Assembly: GCA_020633775.1 (NCBI GenBank)
Contig: JACKDA010000019.1
Span: 1-30,718 of the forward strand
DNA length: 30,718 nt
DNA from: Gemmatimonadales bacterium
GTDB taxonomy: Bacteria > Gemmatimonadota > Gemmatimonadetes > Gemmatimonadales > GWC2-71-9
Direction of reading: 5' to 3'
Both the position numbers and the translations under genes were made by a program. Of the stretch, positions 13,651 through 20,725 are shown one piece after another (position 1 is the first letter of the stretch; every line of letters begins with the position of its first letter). Below the pieces are notes generated by a model. That model did no database searches and had not been told where the DNA came from. It saw only the letters and a program-made list of their open reading frames with translations.

Positions 13651-15327
13651 ATGCGCGCCGCGGTGGTGGTTGCAGGGTCGCTCGCGGCCGTGCTCGGCTG
13701 CGGCGGGGGCACCGGGGGCACGGACGACGCGCTCGAGCCGGAGCGTCCCGCGCCCGCGGAGGTCGCCGCGGCCGTGACCGCCCGCATCGAGGCCACGCCG
13801 AGCGTCCGTGACACGATCCGCTCCGTCGGCGATGCCGGGGCCGACCTGCGGATTCTCTATGCCGGCGAGACCGACCAGCTCATCTGGTTCGCGAACAGCA
13901 CGCCGCGCCCGGTGCTCGACTCGCTGCTCGATGCGCTCGAGCACGCCGATCGCCACGGGCTCGACCCGGCCGCGTATGACGCCGAGGGGCTGCGGGCGGC
14001 GCGGCGGGCACTCGACTCGTTGCCGCGCACGGCGGAACGGCTCGCGGCCCTCGATGTCGGTGCCTCGATCGGGGCACTCCAGTACTTCCGTGCGCTCGCG
14101 GTCGGGCAGGTGGTGCCGGCGGCGATGGGATTCGCGATGCAGCCGGCGCGCGAGGGGGTGGATGTCCCGGCCCTGGTGCGCGCCGCGCGCGACGCCGGCA
14201 CGCTCACCCCGGTGGTCGACTCGATCCTCCCGGTGCGGCCCGGCTACCGTCGGATGGTCAAGGCGCTCGCCGCGTATCGTGAGCTCGCGGCGCGTGGCGA
14301 ACCCGCCACCGTGCCCAACCTGACGGCGAGCCGGTCGAAGGTCGAGTCCGGCGGGACGTGGGATGGTGTTCCCGCGGTGCGCGAGCGGCTGATGCGGCTC
14401 GGTGACCTCGCGGGCGACGCCGACACCGGGGCGGTCTACGACTCGGTGCTGGTCGGTGCGGTGGAGCGGTTCCAGGCGCGGCACGGCCTCAATCCTGACG
14501 GCGTGATCGGCCCCGCGACCGTCGCGGCGATGAACGTCCCGCTGGCCGAGCGGGTGGAGCAGCTCGAGCTCGCGCTGGAGCGGCTGCGCTGGTTCCCCGC
14601 GCTCGCCGACCAGCGCGCCGTGGTGGTCAACCTGCCGTTCTACGAGCTCGACGCCTACGATCATCCGACCGGCGAGCCGGTCCTCGAGAGCCGGGTGGTG
14701 ATCGGCGAGCGGGGTGACCACGCGACGCCGTCGTTCGCCGACTCGATCGGCTACCTGATCTTCCGGCCCTACTGGTTCATCCCCGAGACCATCGCGGCGC
14801 AGGAGATCGTCGGCCCGGCCCTCAAGGACAGTCTCTACCTCGCGAACAACCAGTACGAGGTGATCCGCCGCTACACCGACGATGCCGAGGTGCTGGAGCC
14901 GACGCCGGAGCGACTGGATTCGGTGGCGAGGGGGAAGCTTTTCCTGCGCCAGCAGCCGGGGCCGCTCAACTCGCTGGGGCGGGTCAAGTTCATGTTCCCC
15001 AACAGCAACGACATCTACCTGCACGACACGCCGGCGCGATCGCTGTTCGGGCGCGACCGACGGGCGTTCTCGCACGGCTGTGTCCGGGTCGACCGCCCGG
15101 CCGAACTGGCAGTGTGGCTGCTGGCCGATGCGAAGAAGTGGCCGCGCGACTCCGTCGACGCGGCGATGCGCGCGGAGACGCCGCGCACGGTGGGACTCAA
15201 GCGGAAGGTGCCGGTGGTGCTCTTCTACGTGACCGCGATGGTCGAGGGCGACGGGACGGTGCGCTTCGCCGAGGACCCGTATGGCCACGATGCGCGGCTC
15301 AAGGCCGTGCTCGGCCGCCGCAGCTAG
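13651..15327 (+). CDS. L,D-transpeptidase lipoprotein with peptidoglycan-binding domain (YcbB/LdtD type)
   Basis: 558 residues. The signal peptide has lipobox AVLGC (Cys17). A helical N-terminal domain (about 60-240) of the YcbB scaffold type is followed by a PG-binding motif, LVGAVERFQARHGLNPDGVIGPATVAAMN (about 268-296). The YkuD catalytic domain carries SHGCVRV with the nucleophile Cys477 and His475, preceded by KFMFPNSNDIYLHDTP. This combination catalyses 3-3 cross-links in peptidoglycan or anchors proteins to it. It starts at the base after the M48 stop. Its TAG stop shares the palindrome CTAG (15324-15327) with the stop of the convergent VWA gene, so the genes overlap by 4 bp. Confidence 0.94.
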   Translation: MRAAVVVAGSLAAVLGCGGGTGGTDDALEPERPAPAEVAAAVTARIEATPSVRDTIRSVGDAGADLRILYAGETDQLIWFANSTPRPVLDSLLDALEHADRHGLDPAAYDAEGLRAARRALDSLPRTAERLAALDVGASIGALQYFRALAVGQVVPAAMGFAMQPAREGVDVPALVRAARDAGTLTPVVDSILPVRPGYRRMVKALAAYRELAARGEPATVPNLTASRSKVESGGTWDGVPAVRERLMRLGDLAGDADTGAVYDSVLVGAVERFQARHGLNPDGVIGPATVAAMNVPLAERVEQLELALERLRWFPALADQRAVVVNLPFYELDAYDHPTGEPVLESRVVIGERGDHATPSFADSIGYLIFRPYWFIPETIAAQEIVGPALKDSLYLANNQYEVIRRYTDDAEVLEPTPERLDSVARGKLFLRQQPGPLNSLGRVKFMFPNSNDIYLHDTPARSLFGRDRRAFSHGCVRVDRPAELAVWLLADAKKWPRDSVDAAMRAETPRTVGLKRKVPVVLFYVTAMVEGDGTVRFAEDPYGHDARLKAVLGRRS

Positions 15328-16610
15328 GCGACCCGGCGGGTCTTGCCCTTCAGGAAGTCCATCAGGATGAACTGGCCGAGCGTCATCGGCGAGGCGAAAT
15401 AGGCCTTGCCGCGGCAGATCCGGCTCACCTCCATCACGAACTCGACCAGCATCCGCTCGCGCGCCAGCATGAAGGTGTTGATCATGATGTTGCTGCGCCG
15501 GCACGCCCCCACCTCGGCGTAGGTCGCCTGCAGGATCCGCGGGTCGAAGCCGCCGGAGTTGATGTACACCTGGCCGTCGGGCAGCGTCAGCGCCGTCGGC
15601 TTCCCGTCGGTGATCATCACGATCTGCTTCATGTCCTTGCGCTGGCCCGCGAGGATGCGCCGCGCGAGCGCGAGGCCGCCGGCGGTGTTGGTGTGGTACG
15701 GCCCCACCTGCACGTTGCCGAGCGCCGCCACCGGCACCTCCTCGGCGCCGTCGTGGAAGAGCACCACCCGCACGCTGTCGCCGGGGAACTGGGTCCGGAT
15801 CAGGTGGGTGAGCGCCAGCGCCACCTTCTTGGCCGGGGTGAAGCGGTCCTCGCCGTAGAGGATCATCGAGTGCGAGCAGTCGAGCATGATCACCGTGGCG
15901 GCCGAGGAGCGGTACTCGCTCTGGGTCACCATCAGGTCGTCGTAGTCGAGCGGGATCGGCGAGCCGATGCCGTGCCTGCCGATCGCGTTGAGCAGGGTGG
16001 CGGGGACGTCGAGGTTGGGGACGTCGCCGAACTCCCACGGCTTGCTCGCGGCGTCGCTCTCGATGCTGCTGGCGAGGTGCGGCGTCTCGTGGGCGCCGAA
16101 GGCCGACTTGCCGATGGCACCCATCAGGTCGCGCAGCGTCTTGTAGCCGAGGAAGTCGGCGCCCTTCTCGCGCAGGTCGAAGTGGACCGTCTGCGCCGCG
16201 GCGCGGCCGAGCCCGCCGGGGAGCTGGTCGGCGGGGATGCTCTGGCCGCCGGGGCCCTTGAGGTCGAGGTAGCCCTCCTCGACGAGGCGCTGGACGATCT
16301 GGTCGAGCAGCGCGGCGATCTCCTGCTTGAGCGTCTCGTCGCGCTCGGCGTCGCCGGTGGTGCCGTTGCGGAGGAAGCGCAGCATCTCCGGGGTGAGCTG
16401 GCCCGATTCCATCAGGGCGTTGAGGATCGCCTCGCGCAGGTCGTCGAGCGAGCGGCCGTCGTTGGGGTCGCCCGGCTCGCCGCCCCACCAGGCTGGCATG
16501 CCGTTGAAGCCGGATTGGAGCAGGAAGTCGCCGAGCTGGTCGAGCAGCGCCTGGAGGTTGAGCTGGTCGGCTAGGCCGGGGACGAACTTGGACCAGGTGG
16601 TGTAGCGCAT
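15324..16610 (-). CDS. VWA-domain protein, partner type of MoxR ATPases
   Basis: 428 residues. The N-terminal 220 residues are helical and charged. The von Willebrand A domain follows, with an intact MIDAS motif D244-C-S246-H-S248, then the Thr-containing YHTNTAGGLALA and the Asp-containing IVMITDGKPTAL. There is no signal peptide, so it is cytoplasmic. VWA proteins of this type bind metal and act with AAA ATPases (MoxR or magnesium-chelatase I-like) to remodel or metallate partners. The matching ATPase is at 18780-20222, on the same strand but separated by two plus-strand genes. TAAGTT stands 6 nt upstream of the ATG, suggesting leaderless transcription. Confidence 0.9.
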   Translation of the reverse strand: MRYTTWSKFVPGLADQLNLQALLDQLGDFLLQSGFNGMPAWWGGEPGDPNDGRSLDDLREAILNALMESGQLTPEMLRFLRNGTTGDAERDETLKQEIAALLDQIVQRLVEEGYLDLKGPGGQSIPADQLPGGLGRAAAQTVHFDLREKGADFLGYKTLRDLMGAIGKSAFGAHETPHLASSIESDAASKPWEFGDVPNLDVPATLLNAIGRHGIGSPIPLDYDDLMVTQSEYRSSAATVIMLDCSHSMILYGEDRFTPAKKVALALTHLIRTQFPGDSVRVVLFHDGAEEVPVAALGNVQVGPYHTNTAGGLALARRILAGQRKDMKQIVMITDGKPTALTLPDGQVYINSGGFDPRILQATYAEVGACRRSNIMINTFMLARERMLVEFVMEVSRICRGKAYFASPMTLGQFILMDFLKGKTRRVA

Positions 16611-16623
16611 AATCGAAACTTAG

Positions 16624-16643
16624 CCCCGACCGTAAGGTCGGGG
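16624..16643. repeat. Short hairpin CCCCGACC-GTAA-GGTCGGGG
   Basis: A perfect 8-bp stem with a GTAA loop, which reads as a GNRA tetraloop in plus-strand RNA. It lies just upstream of the VWA start (minus) and of the heptads before the MFS gene. It may be a REP-like unit or part of the MFS leader. Confidence 0.7.
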
Positions 16644-16647
16644 TGCG

Positions 16648-16675
16648 GGTCGATGGTCGATGGTCGATGGTCGAT
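16648..16675 (+). repeat. Heptad array GGTCGAT x4
   Basis: Four perfect tandem 7-bp units followed by a degenerate fifth (GGCTATA). There is no inverted partner array, and the units contain no stop codon. It is located in the divergent region between the VWA and MFS genes. Confidence 0.95.
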
Positions 16676-16694
16676 GGCTATAGAGCCCCCCCAC

Positions 16695-16700
16695 TACATT
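16695..16700 (+). promoter_or_regulatory. TACATT -10-like element 6 nt before the MFS start
   Basis: TACATT followed by six cytosines and the GTG start. The same TACATT plus C-rich spacer precedes the FprA-like gene (minus, 27847-27842). The placement suits a leaderless transcript. Confidence 0.5.
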
Positions 16701-16706
16701 CCCCCC

Positions 16707-17954
16707 GTGCCCCACCCGCGCCTCGCCACGGTCACCGCGCAGTTCCGGGCCGCCACCCTCGACGGCCCGTTCCGCGCCCTCCGCTACCCCGACTTCCGGC
16801 GCTTCGCCACCGGCCAGACCGTCTCGCTGGTCGGCACCTGGATGCAGCAGATCGCCCAGGGGTGGCTGGTCCTCGAGCTGACCGGCTCGCCGTTCGCCGT
16901 CGGCCTCGTCACCACCCTCAACACCCTGCCGATCCTCCTCTTCACCCTCTACGGCGGCGTCGTCGCCGACCGGGTCGACAAGCGCCGCTTCATCATGCTC
17001 CTCCAGACGGTGATGCTGGTCGAGGCGGCACTGCTCGCCTGGCTGACGCTCACCGACCGCGTAACCGTCGAGTGGATCTGGGCGCTGGCGCTCGCCTTCG
17101 GCCTCGCCACCGCCTTCGAGGTGCCGACCCGCCAGTCCTACCTGGTCGAGCTGGTGCCCGCCGAGGACCTCGTGAGCGCCGCGGCGCTCAACTCGACGAT
17201 CTACAACCTCGCCCGCGTCATCGGCCCGAGCGTCGCCGGCGTGATCCTCGCCATCGCCGGACCGGGGGCGTGCTTCGCGCTCAACGCGATCAGCTACCTC
17301 GGCATCCTGGTCGGCCTGGTGCGGATCCGGCACCGCAGCTCGCCGGGGCAGGCCGGCCGCCGGCCATCGGTGTTCACGGGGGTGCAGTTCATCGCCTCGC
17401 GCCCGCTCCTCAAGGCGCTCGCCCAGCAGATGGTGCTGATCTCGGTCTTCGCGGTGAGCTTCATCCCGATCCTGCCGGTGTACGCCCGCGACGTCCTCGG
17501 CACCGGGGCCTCGGGCTACGGCGCGCTGACCTCCGCGATCGGGGTCGGCGCCGCGCTCGGCGCGTTCATCGTCGGGGGGCTGGGCCGGCGCATCCCGCGC
17601 AGCCGACTCGCCTCGGTCGGCGCCGTCCTCCTCTCGCTCACCGTCGTGCTGCTCGCCACCGTGCACCACCTGGGCATCGCGATGGCCTGCCTTGCGATCG
17701 GCGGCGCCGCGATGGCGACCACCGGGATCTCGACCGCCACCTCGCTGCAGCTCGAGGCGACCCCCGACCTGCGCGGCCGGGTGATGGCGGTGTATTCGTT
17801 CGTGGTCCTCGGCCTCACCCCGATCGGCGCGTTCCAGGCCGGCTGGGTCGCCGAGCACCTCGGGACCCCGCTCGCGATCGGGCTGAGCGGCGGCGTCTCC
17901 CTGCTCGGCGCGCTCGTCCTGCGCCGGCGGCTCCTCGTCCCCGTGGAGGGTTGA
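16707..17954 (+). CDS. MFS transporter, EntS/MFS_3-like
   Basis: 415 residues with about twelve membrane spans. The start has FRALRYPDFRRFATGQTVSLVGTWMQQIAQGWLVLELTGS, characteristic of the MFS_3 group around EntS. This is followed by LYGGVVADRVDKRRFIML (the loop 2-3 motif) and VPTRQSYLVELVPAEDLVSAAALNS. These transporters are proton-driven exporters of siderophores or drugs; no siderophore genes lie nearby. Three in-frame starts exist: ATG 16653 lies within the GGTCGAT array and ATG 16674 just after it, while GTG 16707 begins right before the family domain and 6 nt after TACATT. I choose the GTG. The cytidylate-kinase-like gene starts immediately after its stop. Confidence 0.9.
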   Translation: MPHPRLATVTAQFRAATLDGPFRALRYPDFRRFATGQTVSLVGTWMQQIAQGWLVLELTGSPFAVGLVTTLNTLPILLFTLYGGVVADRVDKRRFIMLLQTVMLVEAALLAWLTLTDRVTVEWIWALALAFGLATAFEVPTRQSYLVELVPAEDLVSAAALNSTIYNLARVIGPSVAGVILAIAGPGACFALNAISYLGILVGLVRIRHRSSPGQAGRRPSVFTGVQFIASRPLLKALAQQMVLISVFAVSFIPILPVYARDVLGTGASGYGALTSAIGVGAALGAFIVGGLGRRIPRSRLASVGAVLLSLTVVLLATVHHLGIAMACLAIGGAAMATTGISTATSLQLEATPDLRGRVMAVYSFVVLGLTPIGAFQAGWVAEHLGTPLAIGLSGGVSLLGALVLRRRLLVPVEG

Positions 17955-18578
17955 ATGTTCCTCACCATCTCGCGCGAGTACGGCGCCGGCGGCGGCGCGA
18001 TGGCCCGCCTGGTCGCCGAGCGGCTGCGCTGGCGCCTGGTCGACAACGAGGTGGTCGAGGAGGTCGCCCGGCTCGCGGGGATGACCCCCGACGAGGTGGC
18101 GCGGCGCGAGGAGCGCGGACCATCGTTCATCGAGCGGCTCTCGCGCGCGCTCGCGATGGCGACGCCGGAGCTGATCGGGCCCGACCCTGTCGAGGTGCCG
18201 GAGGCGCAGGAGAAGCGGTTGGTGAAGCTGACCGAGCAGGTGGTTGCCGACGCCTGCCACGAGGGCGACGCCGTGCTGGTCGGCCGCGCGGCGGTGGCGG
18301 TGCTCGGCCGCCGGGTCGATGCGCTGCACGTGCGGGTCGTGGCACCGCTCGAGCACCGCGTGCAGGTGGCCGCCGATCGGCACGGGGTCTCGCTGGAGGA
18401 CGCCGCCAAGCGGCTCAAGGCGGTCGATGCCAACCGCGCCCGCTACCACCGGCAGTACTACGACCGCGACTGGGCCGACGCGCGGAGCTACCACTTGACG
18501 GTCAACACCGCCTGGCTGGGGCTGGAGCGGAGCGCCGAGCTGGTGGTGGAGGCGGTGCGAGGGAGAAGTGAGTCCTGA
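17955..18578 (+). CDS. Cytidylate kinase-like protein
   Basis: 207 residues. It opens MFLTISREYGAGGGAMARLVAERLRWRLVDNEVV, the N-terminus of the cytidylate-kinase-2 family, with a modified P-loop that is glycine-rich and lacks the canonical GKS. Further family features are an AVLVGRAAVAVL strand, HVRVVAPLEHRVQVAADRHGVS and an RARYHRQYYDRDW lid-like segment. The family resembles CMP kinase, but its substrate is usually unproven. The ATG directly follows the MFS TGA, so the genes are coupled. The last codons and the stop (18576-18578) are part of the left heptad arm of composite repeat 3. Confidence 0.88.
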   Translation: MFLTISREYGAGGGAMARLVAERLRWRLVDNEVVEEVARLAGMTPDEVARREERGPSFIERLSRALAMATPELIGPDPVEVPEAQEKRLVKLTEQVVADACHEGDAVLVGRAAVAVLGRRVDALHVRVVAPLEHRVQVAADRHGVSLEDAAKRLKAVDANRARYHRQYYDRDWADARSYHLTVNTAWLGLERSAELVVEAVRGRSES

Positions 18579-18592
18579 GTCGTGGGGGGTGA
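18568..18592 (+). repeat. Left heptad arm of composite repeat 3
   Basis: Degenerate 7-bp units with TGA at 18569, 18576 and 18590; the unit at 18583 has TGG instead. GTGAGTCCTGAG (18568-18579) pairs perfectly with CTCAGGACTCAC (18765-18776) in the right arm. The TGA at 18576 is the stop of the cytidylate-kinase-like gene. Confidence 0.85.
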
Positions 18593-18602
18593 GGGGAGAC
18601 TG

Positions 18603-18737
18603 GTCATCCCGACCGAGCGCCGCAGGCGCGAGTGGAGAGCTTGCCCTGAGCGCAGTCGAAGGGGATCTGCACTTCCTGAGCCGAGAACGTGCAGATCCCT
18701 CGACTGCGGCGGCTTCGCCGCCTTCGCTCGGGATGAC
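18603..18737. repeat. Cloverleaf palindromic repeat, copy 2
   Basis: The outer stem GTCATCCCGA (18603-18612) pairs with TCGGGATGAC (18728-18737). Hairpin A is GCGCC-GCA-GGCGC (18617-18629). The central arm 18653-18672 pairs with 18689-18706 over 18 bp with a 2-nt bulge. Hairpin B is GGCGGC-TTC-GCCGCC (18708-18722). This copy has about 23 extra bp between hairpin A and the central arm. It lies between the convergent cytidylate-kinase-like and ATPase genes. Confidence 0.9.
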
Positions 18738-18750
18738 AGGACCCACACCC

Positions 18751-18785
18751 CTCAGGACTCAGGACTCAGGACTCACACCTCACTC
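18751..18785 (-). repeat. Right heptad arm of composite repeat 3 (CTCAGGA)
   Basis: Five 7-bp units: CTCAGGA three times, CTCACAC, CTCACTC. TCA falls at 18752, 18759, 18766, 18773 and 18780, which are TGA stops on the minus strand in all three frames. The last one is the stop of the AAA ATPase gene. Confidence 0.92.
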
Positions 18786-20222
18786 CTCCCGCCGCCGCCG
18801 ACTCACCTTCATCCGCTGCCAGCCGCCCTCCTCGGCGCGCGAGATCCGCTGCCCCGCCACCAGCGCCTCCAGCACCACCTCGCACGCGCTCACCATCAGC
18901 GCCTGGTCGCCACCGGTGGCCATCTCGGCCCGCTCCAGCAGCTCGGTGAGCCCCGGGACGGCCTTGAACGCGGCGTAGGCGATGCCGACCTGCTCCTCAT
19001 CGCCGACCTTCAGCGCGCCGCCCTCGTCGAACCAGGTCACCACCGCGTCGAGCTCGCCCTCGTGGAGCCGGTCATCGACCACGCCGAAGGCGGCGCGGCG
19101 GATCAGGTCGCCGGCCACGGCGTCGGCCCCCTGCAGCTCGCCCTCGTACTCCAGCTCCAGCTTGCCGGTGATCGCCGGCAGTGCGGCGTAGATGTCGCCG
19201 ATCCGCGCGGCGGTCGCGTCCACGCCATCGGCCAGCGCGCGTCGCTCGGCGTTGCTCAGCACCACCTCGGCGAGCGCGATCGGCAGCCGCTGGCTCACCC
19301 CGGCACGCTTGTCGACCCGCTTGTCGAGCCGGGCCTCGAAGGCGATCCGCTCGATCAGTTCCTCGATGAAGTCGGGGACCACCACGCGCACCGCGCCGCG
19401 CGCCGTCCACGCCTCCTGCCGGGTGATCGCGATGCCGTGCTCCAGCCGGCGCGGCGCGTGGGTGCGGATCTCCGAGCCGATCCGGTCCTTGAGCGGGGTG
19501 ATGATCTTGCCGCGCGCGGTGTAGTCCTCCGGGTTCGCGGTGAAGACCATCATCACGTCGAGCGGCAGCCGGATCGGATACCCCTTGATCTGGACGTCGC
19601 CCTCCTGCATCACGTTGAAGAGCCCGACCTGGATCTTGCCGGCGAGGTCGGGGAGCTCGTTGATCGCGAAGATCCCCCGGTTGGCACGCGGCAGCAGCCC
19701 GTAGTGCATCGTGAGTTCGCTGCCGAGGGCGTGGCCGCCGCGGGCGGCCTTGATCGGGTCGACATCGCCGATGATGTCGGCGATCGTGACGTCGGGCGTC
19801 GCCAGCTTCTCGACGAAGCGGTCCTCGCGCGCGCGCCAGGCGATCGGCGTGTCGTCGCCCGCCTCGGCGATCAGGTCGCGCGCCCCGCGCGAGATCGGGT
19901 GGAACGGATCGTCGTGGGTCTCGCTCCCGGCGACCACCGGGATCGCCTCGTCGAGGAACTCGACCATGGCGCGGAGCAGCCGCGACTTCGCCTGCCCACG
20001 GGTGCCGAGGAGGATGAAGTCGTGCCGGGCGAGGATCGCGTTCGCCACCTGGGGGAGCACGGTGTGCTCGTAGCCGACGATCCCCTCGAACAGCGGCCGA
20101 CCCCCCTGCAGCCGGGCGAGCAGGTTCCCCCGCAGCTCGTCGCGCACGCTCCGCCCACGCAGCGGGGCCTGCCCCCACGGGCTCCGGGCCAGCGCGCCAA
20201 GGGTGGTGGGTCGGTCGGTCAT
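18780..20222 (-). CDS. AAA+ ATPase, magnesium chelatase I/MoxR-like
   Basis: 480 residues. Walker A is GTRGQAKS (73-80). The Walker B position reads GIFAINEL (183-190), with Asn188 where Asp is usual but Glu189 kept. VMMVFTANPEDYTARGK is the sensor-1 region typical of ChlI-like ATPases, and LKDRIGSEIRTH provides the arginine-finger area. A helical C-terminal lid follows. Such ATPases work with VWA proteins as chaperone-like machines in metal insertion or protein remodelling; the VWA gene at 15324-16610 is the obvious partner. ATG 20222 has GGAG about 9 nt upstream; an upstream in-frame start at 20270 would add 16 unsupported residues. The stop codon lies in a heptad unit. Confidence 0.92.
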   Translation of the reverse strand: MTDRPTTLGALARSPWGQAPLRGRSVRDELRGNLLARLQGGRPLFEGIVGYEHTVLPQVANAILARHDFILLGTRGQAKSRLLRAMVEFLDEAIPVVAGSETHDDPFHPISRGARDLIAEAGDDTPIAWRAREDRFVEKLATPDVTIADIIGDVDPIKAARGGHALGSELTMHYGLLPRANRGIFAINELPDLAGKIQVGLFNVMQEGDVQIKGYPIRLPLDVMMVFTANPEDYTARGKIITPLKDRIGSEIRTHAPRRLEHGIAITRQEAWTARGAVRVVVPDFIEELIERIAFEARLDKRVDKRAGVSQRLPIALAEVVLSNAERRALADGVDATAARIGDIYAALPAITGKLELEYEGELQGADAVAGDLIRRAAFGVVDDRLHEGELDAVVTWFDEGGALKVGDEEQVGIAYAAFKAVPGLTELLERAEMATGGDQALMVSACEVVLEALVAGQRISRAEEGGWQRMKVSRRRREE

Positions 20223-20340
20223 CCGGACTCCGGGGGTATGGGTGGACCCGAATCGTAACGGGGGCGACAAGTGGGGATGGTTTCGGGTCGTGTTCGGTAT
20301 CGAGGGGCCGAAGTGATTCTCTCAAAACGCCTTACGCCGC

Positions 20341-20368
20341 TTGACAGGCAGGGGATGTCCCCTAACTT
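20341..20368 (+). promoter_or_regulatory. Sigma-70 promoter for the small lipoprotein gene
   Basis: TTGACA (20341-20346) and TAACTT (20363-20368) are separated by 16 bp. Transcription would start near 20375 and leave a leader of about 78 nt. It is the clearest consensus promoter in the window. Confidence 0.8.
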
Positions 20369-20452
20369 GGACCTCGGTGCATCGGGCGGTCCCGGCCGAC
20401 CTGCGGCGCGAGCCACGGTCACCACCTGTCAAACAATCCCAAGGGAGAGGCA

Positions 20453-20662
20453 ATGCGGAAGTTCCTGATGGTCGCGGCCGTGCTGGCCGTTGCGGCGTGT
20501 GGTGAGAAGGAGGCCGAGGGCGGCGAGGCGATGGAGAACGAGATGGCGCCGGCCACCACCGAGATGGCCCCTGCGGCGAACGAGATGGCCCCGGCCGACA
20601 CCGGCGCGATGAAGGCCGACTCGACCACGATGGCGGCGGACGACACCTCGCACGCGATGTAA
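20453..20662 (+). CDS. Very small lipoprotein with EMAPA repeats
   Basis: 69 residues. MRKFLMVAAVLAVAAC is a type II signal peptide with the lipobox AVAAC, giving a mature peptide of about 54 residues. The mature part is acidic and low-complexity, with three imperfect repeats of EMAPA (EMAPATT, EMAPAAN, EMAPADT) and a Thr/Met/Asp-rich tail. It is likely unstructured and may tether to the outer membrane or periplasmic face. A good Shine-Dalgarno (GGGAGAGG) precedes the ATG. With its own strong promoter and terminator it is probably a highly expressed single-gene unit, comparable in style to abundant Lpp-like or entericidin-like lipoproteins, though no homology is claimed. Confidence 0.8.
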   Translation: MRKFLMVAAVLAVAACGEKEAEGGEAMENEMAPATTEMAPAANEMAPADTGAMKADSTTMAADDTSHAM

Positions 20663-20686
20663 TCTCGTCGGCCCCCCGACGCACCA

Positions 20687-20719
20687 CGACGCCCCGGTCA
20701 CCTCGTGATCGGGGCGTCG
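20687..20719 (+). terminator. 15-bp GC-rich hairpin after the small lipoprotein gene
   Basis: CGACGCCCCGGTCAC (20687-20701) pairs with GTGATCGGGGCGTCG (20705-20719) around a CTC loop, with one G-T wobble. It lies 24 bp after the stop, 7 bp from the convergent ygfZ stop, with no T-tract. It probably terminates both transcripts. Confidence 0.75.
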
Positions 20720-20725
20720 CTGCGT

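Noticed and set aside
13180..16488. A 1102-codon open frame on the minus strand.
   Set aside because: It is antisense to the M48 and L,D-transpeptidase genes, overlaps the VWA gene in another frame and reads as Arg/Pro/His-rich sequence without domains. Long shadow frames are expected at this GC content.
16653..16706. The upstream ATG starts of the MFS gene at 16653 and 16674.
   Set aside because: The first lies in the GGTCGAT tandem array and both add unconserved residues; the GTG at 16707 fits the family start and the adjacent -10-like element.
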